Part shown: piece by piece, positions 63,405-64,000 of the stretch
Position numbering within the stretch: position 1 is the stretch's first letter
How the letters are laid out: each line of letters opens with the position of its first letter
The notes under the pieces: model-generated
Databases searched by the model: none
The model's input: the letters and a program-made list of their open reading frames with translations, nothing else
What the model was told of the DNA's origin: nothing
Made by a program: the position numbers and the translations under genes
DNA from: a bacterium
GTDB lineage: Bacteria; CAIWAD01
NCBI GenBank assembly: GCA_030685015.1
Contig: JAUXWS010000064.1
Span: 1 to 64,000 of the forward strand
Direction: 5' to 3'
DNA length: 64,000 nt

Positions 63405-63596
63405 ATGCAGAACGGCATGGCGTGGCGGGAGGGCATGTCCTGCGGCATGTGCCTGACGGAGGACCCGCTCCTGGCCTACTTCCCCGACCCCTTCAACGAG
63501 GAGACCTGGTTCTGCCAGGCATGCTGGGAGCGCTGCGAGCGCCAGCAGGCCATGATCGACGAGGACCTCGAACAGAACCCCGAGATCGAGAACTGA
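63405..63596 (+). CDS. Small CxxC zinc-ribbon-like protein
   Basis: 63 residues. Cysteines Cys13/Cys16 (SCGMC) and Cys37/Cys40 (FCQAC), with Cys44, fit a zinc ribbon. The acidic tail is DEDLEQNPEIEN. It starts after AAGGGGGAAC and is probably co-transcribed with rny. I do not recognise it; its role is unknown. Confidence 0.65.
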   Translation: MQNGMAWREGMSCGMCLTEDPLLAYFPDPFNEETWFCQACWERCERQQAMIDEDLEQNPEIEN

Positions 63597-63612
63597 TCCC
63601 CGCCGCGGCGCA

Positions 63613-63643
63613 TTGTGCCCCCTGCGGGGCTGCCCTATATTTG
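63613..63643 (+). promoter_or_regulatory. Promoter candidate TTG-N20-TATATTTG for mdh
   Basis: TTG (63613-63615), 20 bases, TATATTTG (63636-63643): an exact match to the Bacteroidota consensus. The start would be near 63650, so the leader has about 90 bases and includes the 7-bp hairpin ACCGGCC/GGCCGGT (63658-63674). Confidence 0.6.
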
Positions 63644-63692
63644 TCAAGAAATCGACAACCGGCCGCGGGCCGGTGGACGCCACGCCGGGTAG

Positions 63693-64000
<308 letters not shown>

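Overview
The window is very GC-rich (roughly 70 percent by eye) and gene-dense. It looks like a chromosomal segment of a flagellated, diderm bacterium of the Fibrobacterota-Chlorobi-Bacteroidota (FCB) superphylum or a neighbouring candidate phylum. The grounds are L- and P-ring flagellar genes (outer membrane); secreted proteins with type IX-like C-terminal sorting domains (a PNPFNP motif followed by VYDLSGRLV in the protein at 34580-35620); a gingipain-like C25 peptidase and a peptidylarginine-deiminase-like protein; a beta-propeller sensor kinase; and promoter-like sequences resembling the TTG-N20-TAnnTTTG pattern of Bacteroidota. The species cannot be named from the sequence.

Layout. 1-271 holds copies of a 41-nt hairpin repeat running off the left edge. 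331-5299 is a co-directional run of small enzymes (MmcQ/YjbR, SIMPL, methyltransferase, YciI, nitroreductase, exo/endonuclease/phosphatase, queG). 5373-9904 encodes a propeller sensor kinase and an NtrC-type sigma-54 activator. 9917-11261 is a frameshifted membrane-protein gene on the minus strand, followed by tRNA-Arg(CCG) and an MBL-fold hydrolase. A canonical sigma-54 promoter at 12916-12932 precedes a nine-gene flagellar operon, flgFGAHIJNKL (13034-20864). metH and metF are divergent. 25610-34377 is a housekeeping run (OB-fold protein, ICMT-like, M50 protease, small membrane protein, mutL, miaA, S8 peptidase, alr).

34580-40733 is the most unusual block. It holds a secreted protein made of 24 Cys-terminated TDPxWC-like repeats with a type IX-like sorting domain, then two paralogous polytopic membrane proteins with duplicated amidotransferase-like domains. 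HAD and GDPD genes, a photolyase, a TIGR01777 epimerase and a decayed SRPBCC gene follow. 45265-50772 has the gingipain-like peptidase, a hemerythrin and the deiminase; the first and last share a C-terminal module.

From 50997 on: FKBP isomerase, two poorly known or unassigned genes, a MITE-like element at a stop codon, nrnA-like, dxs-ispH (isoprenoid MEP pathway), pepA, nadA-PHP, rny, a small CxxC protein, and the start of mdh, cut by the right edge. No phage, CRISPR array, IS transposase or rRNA is seen.
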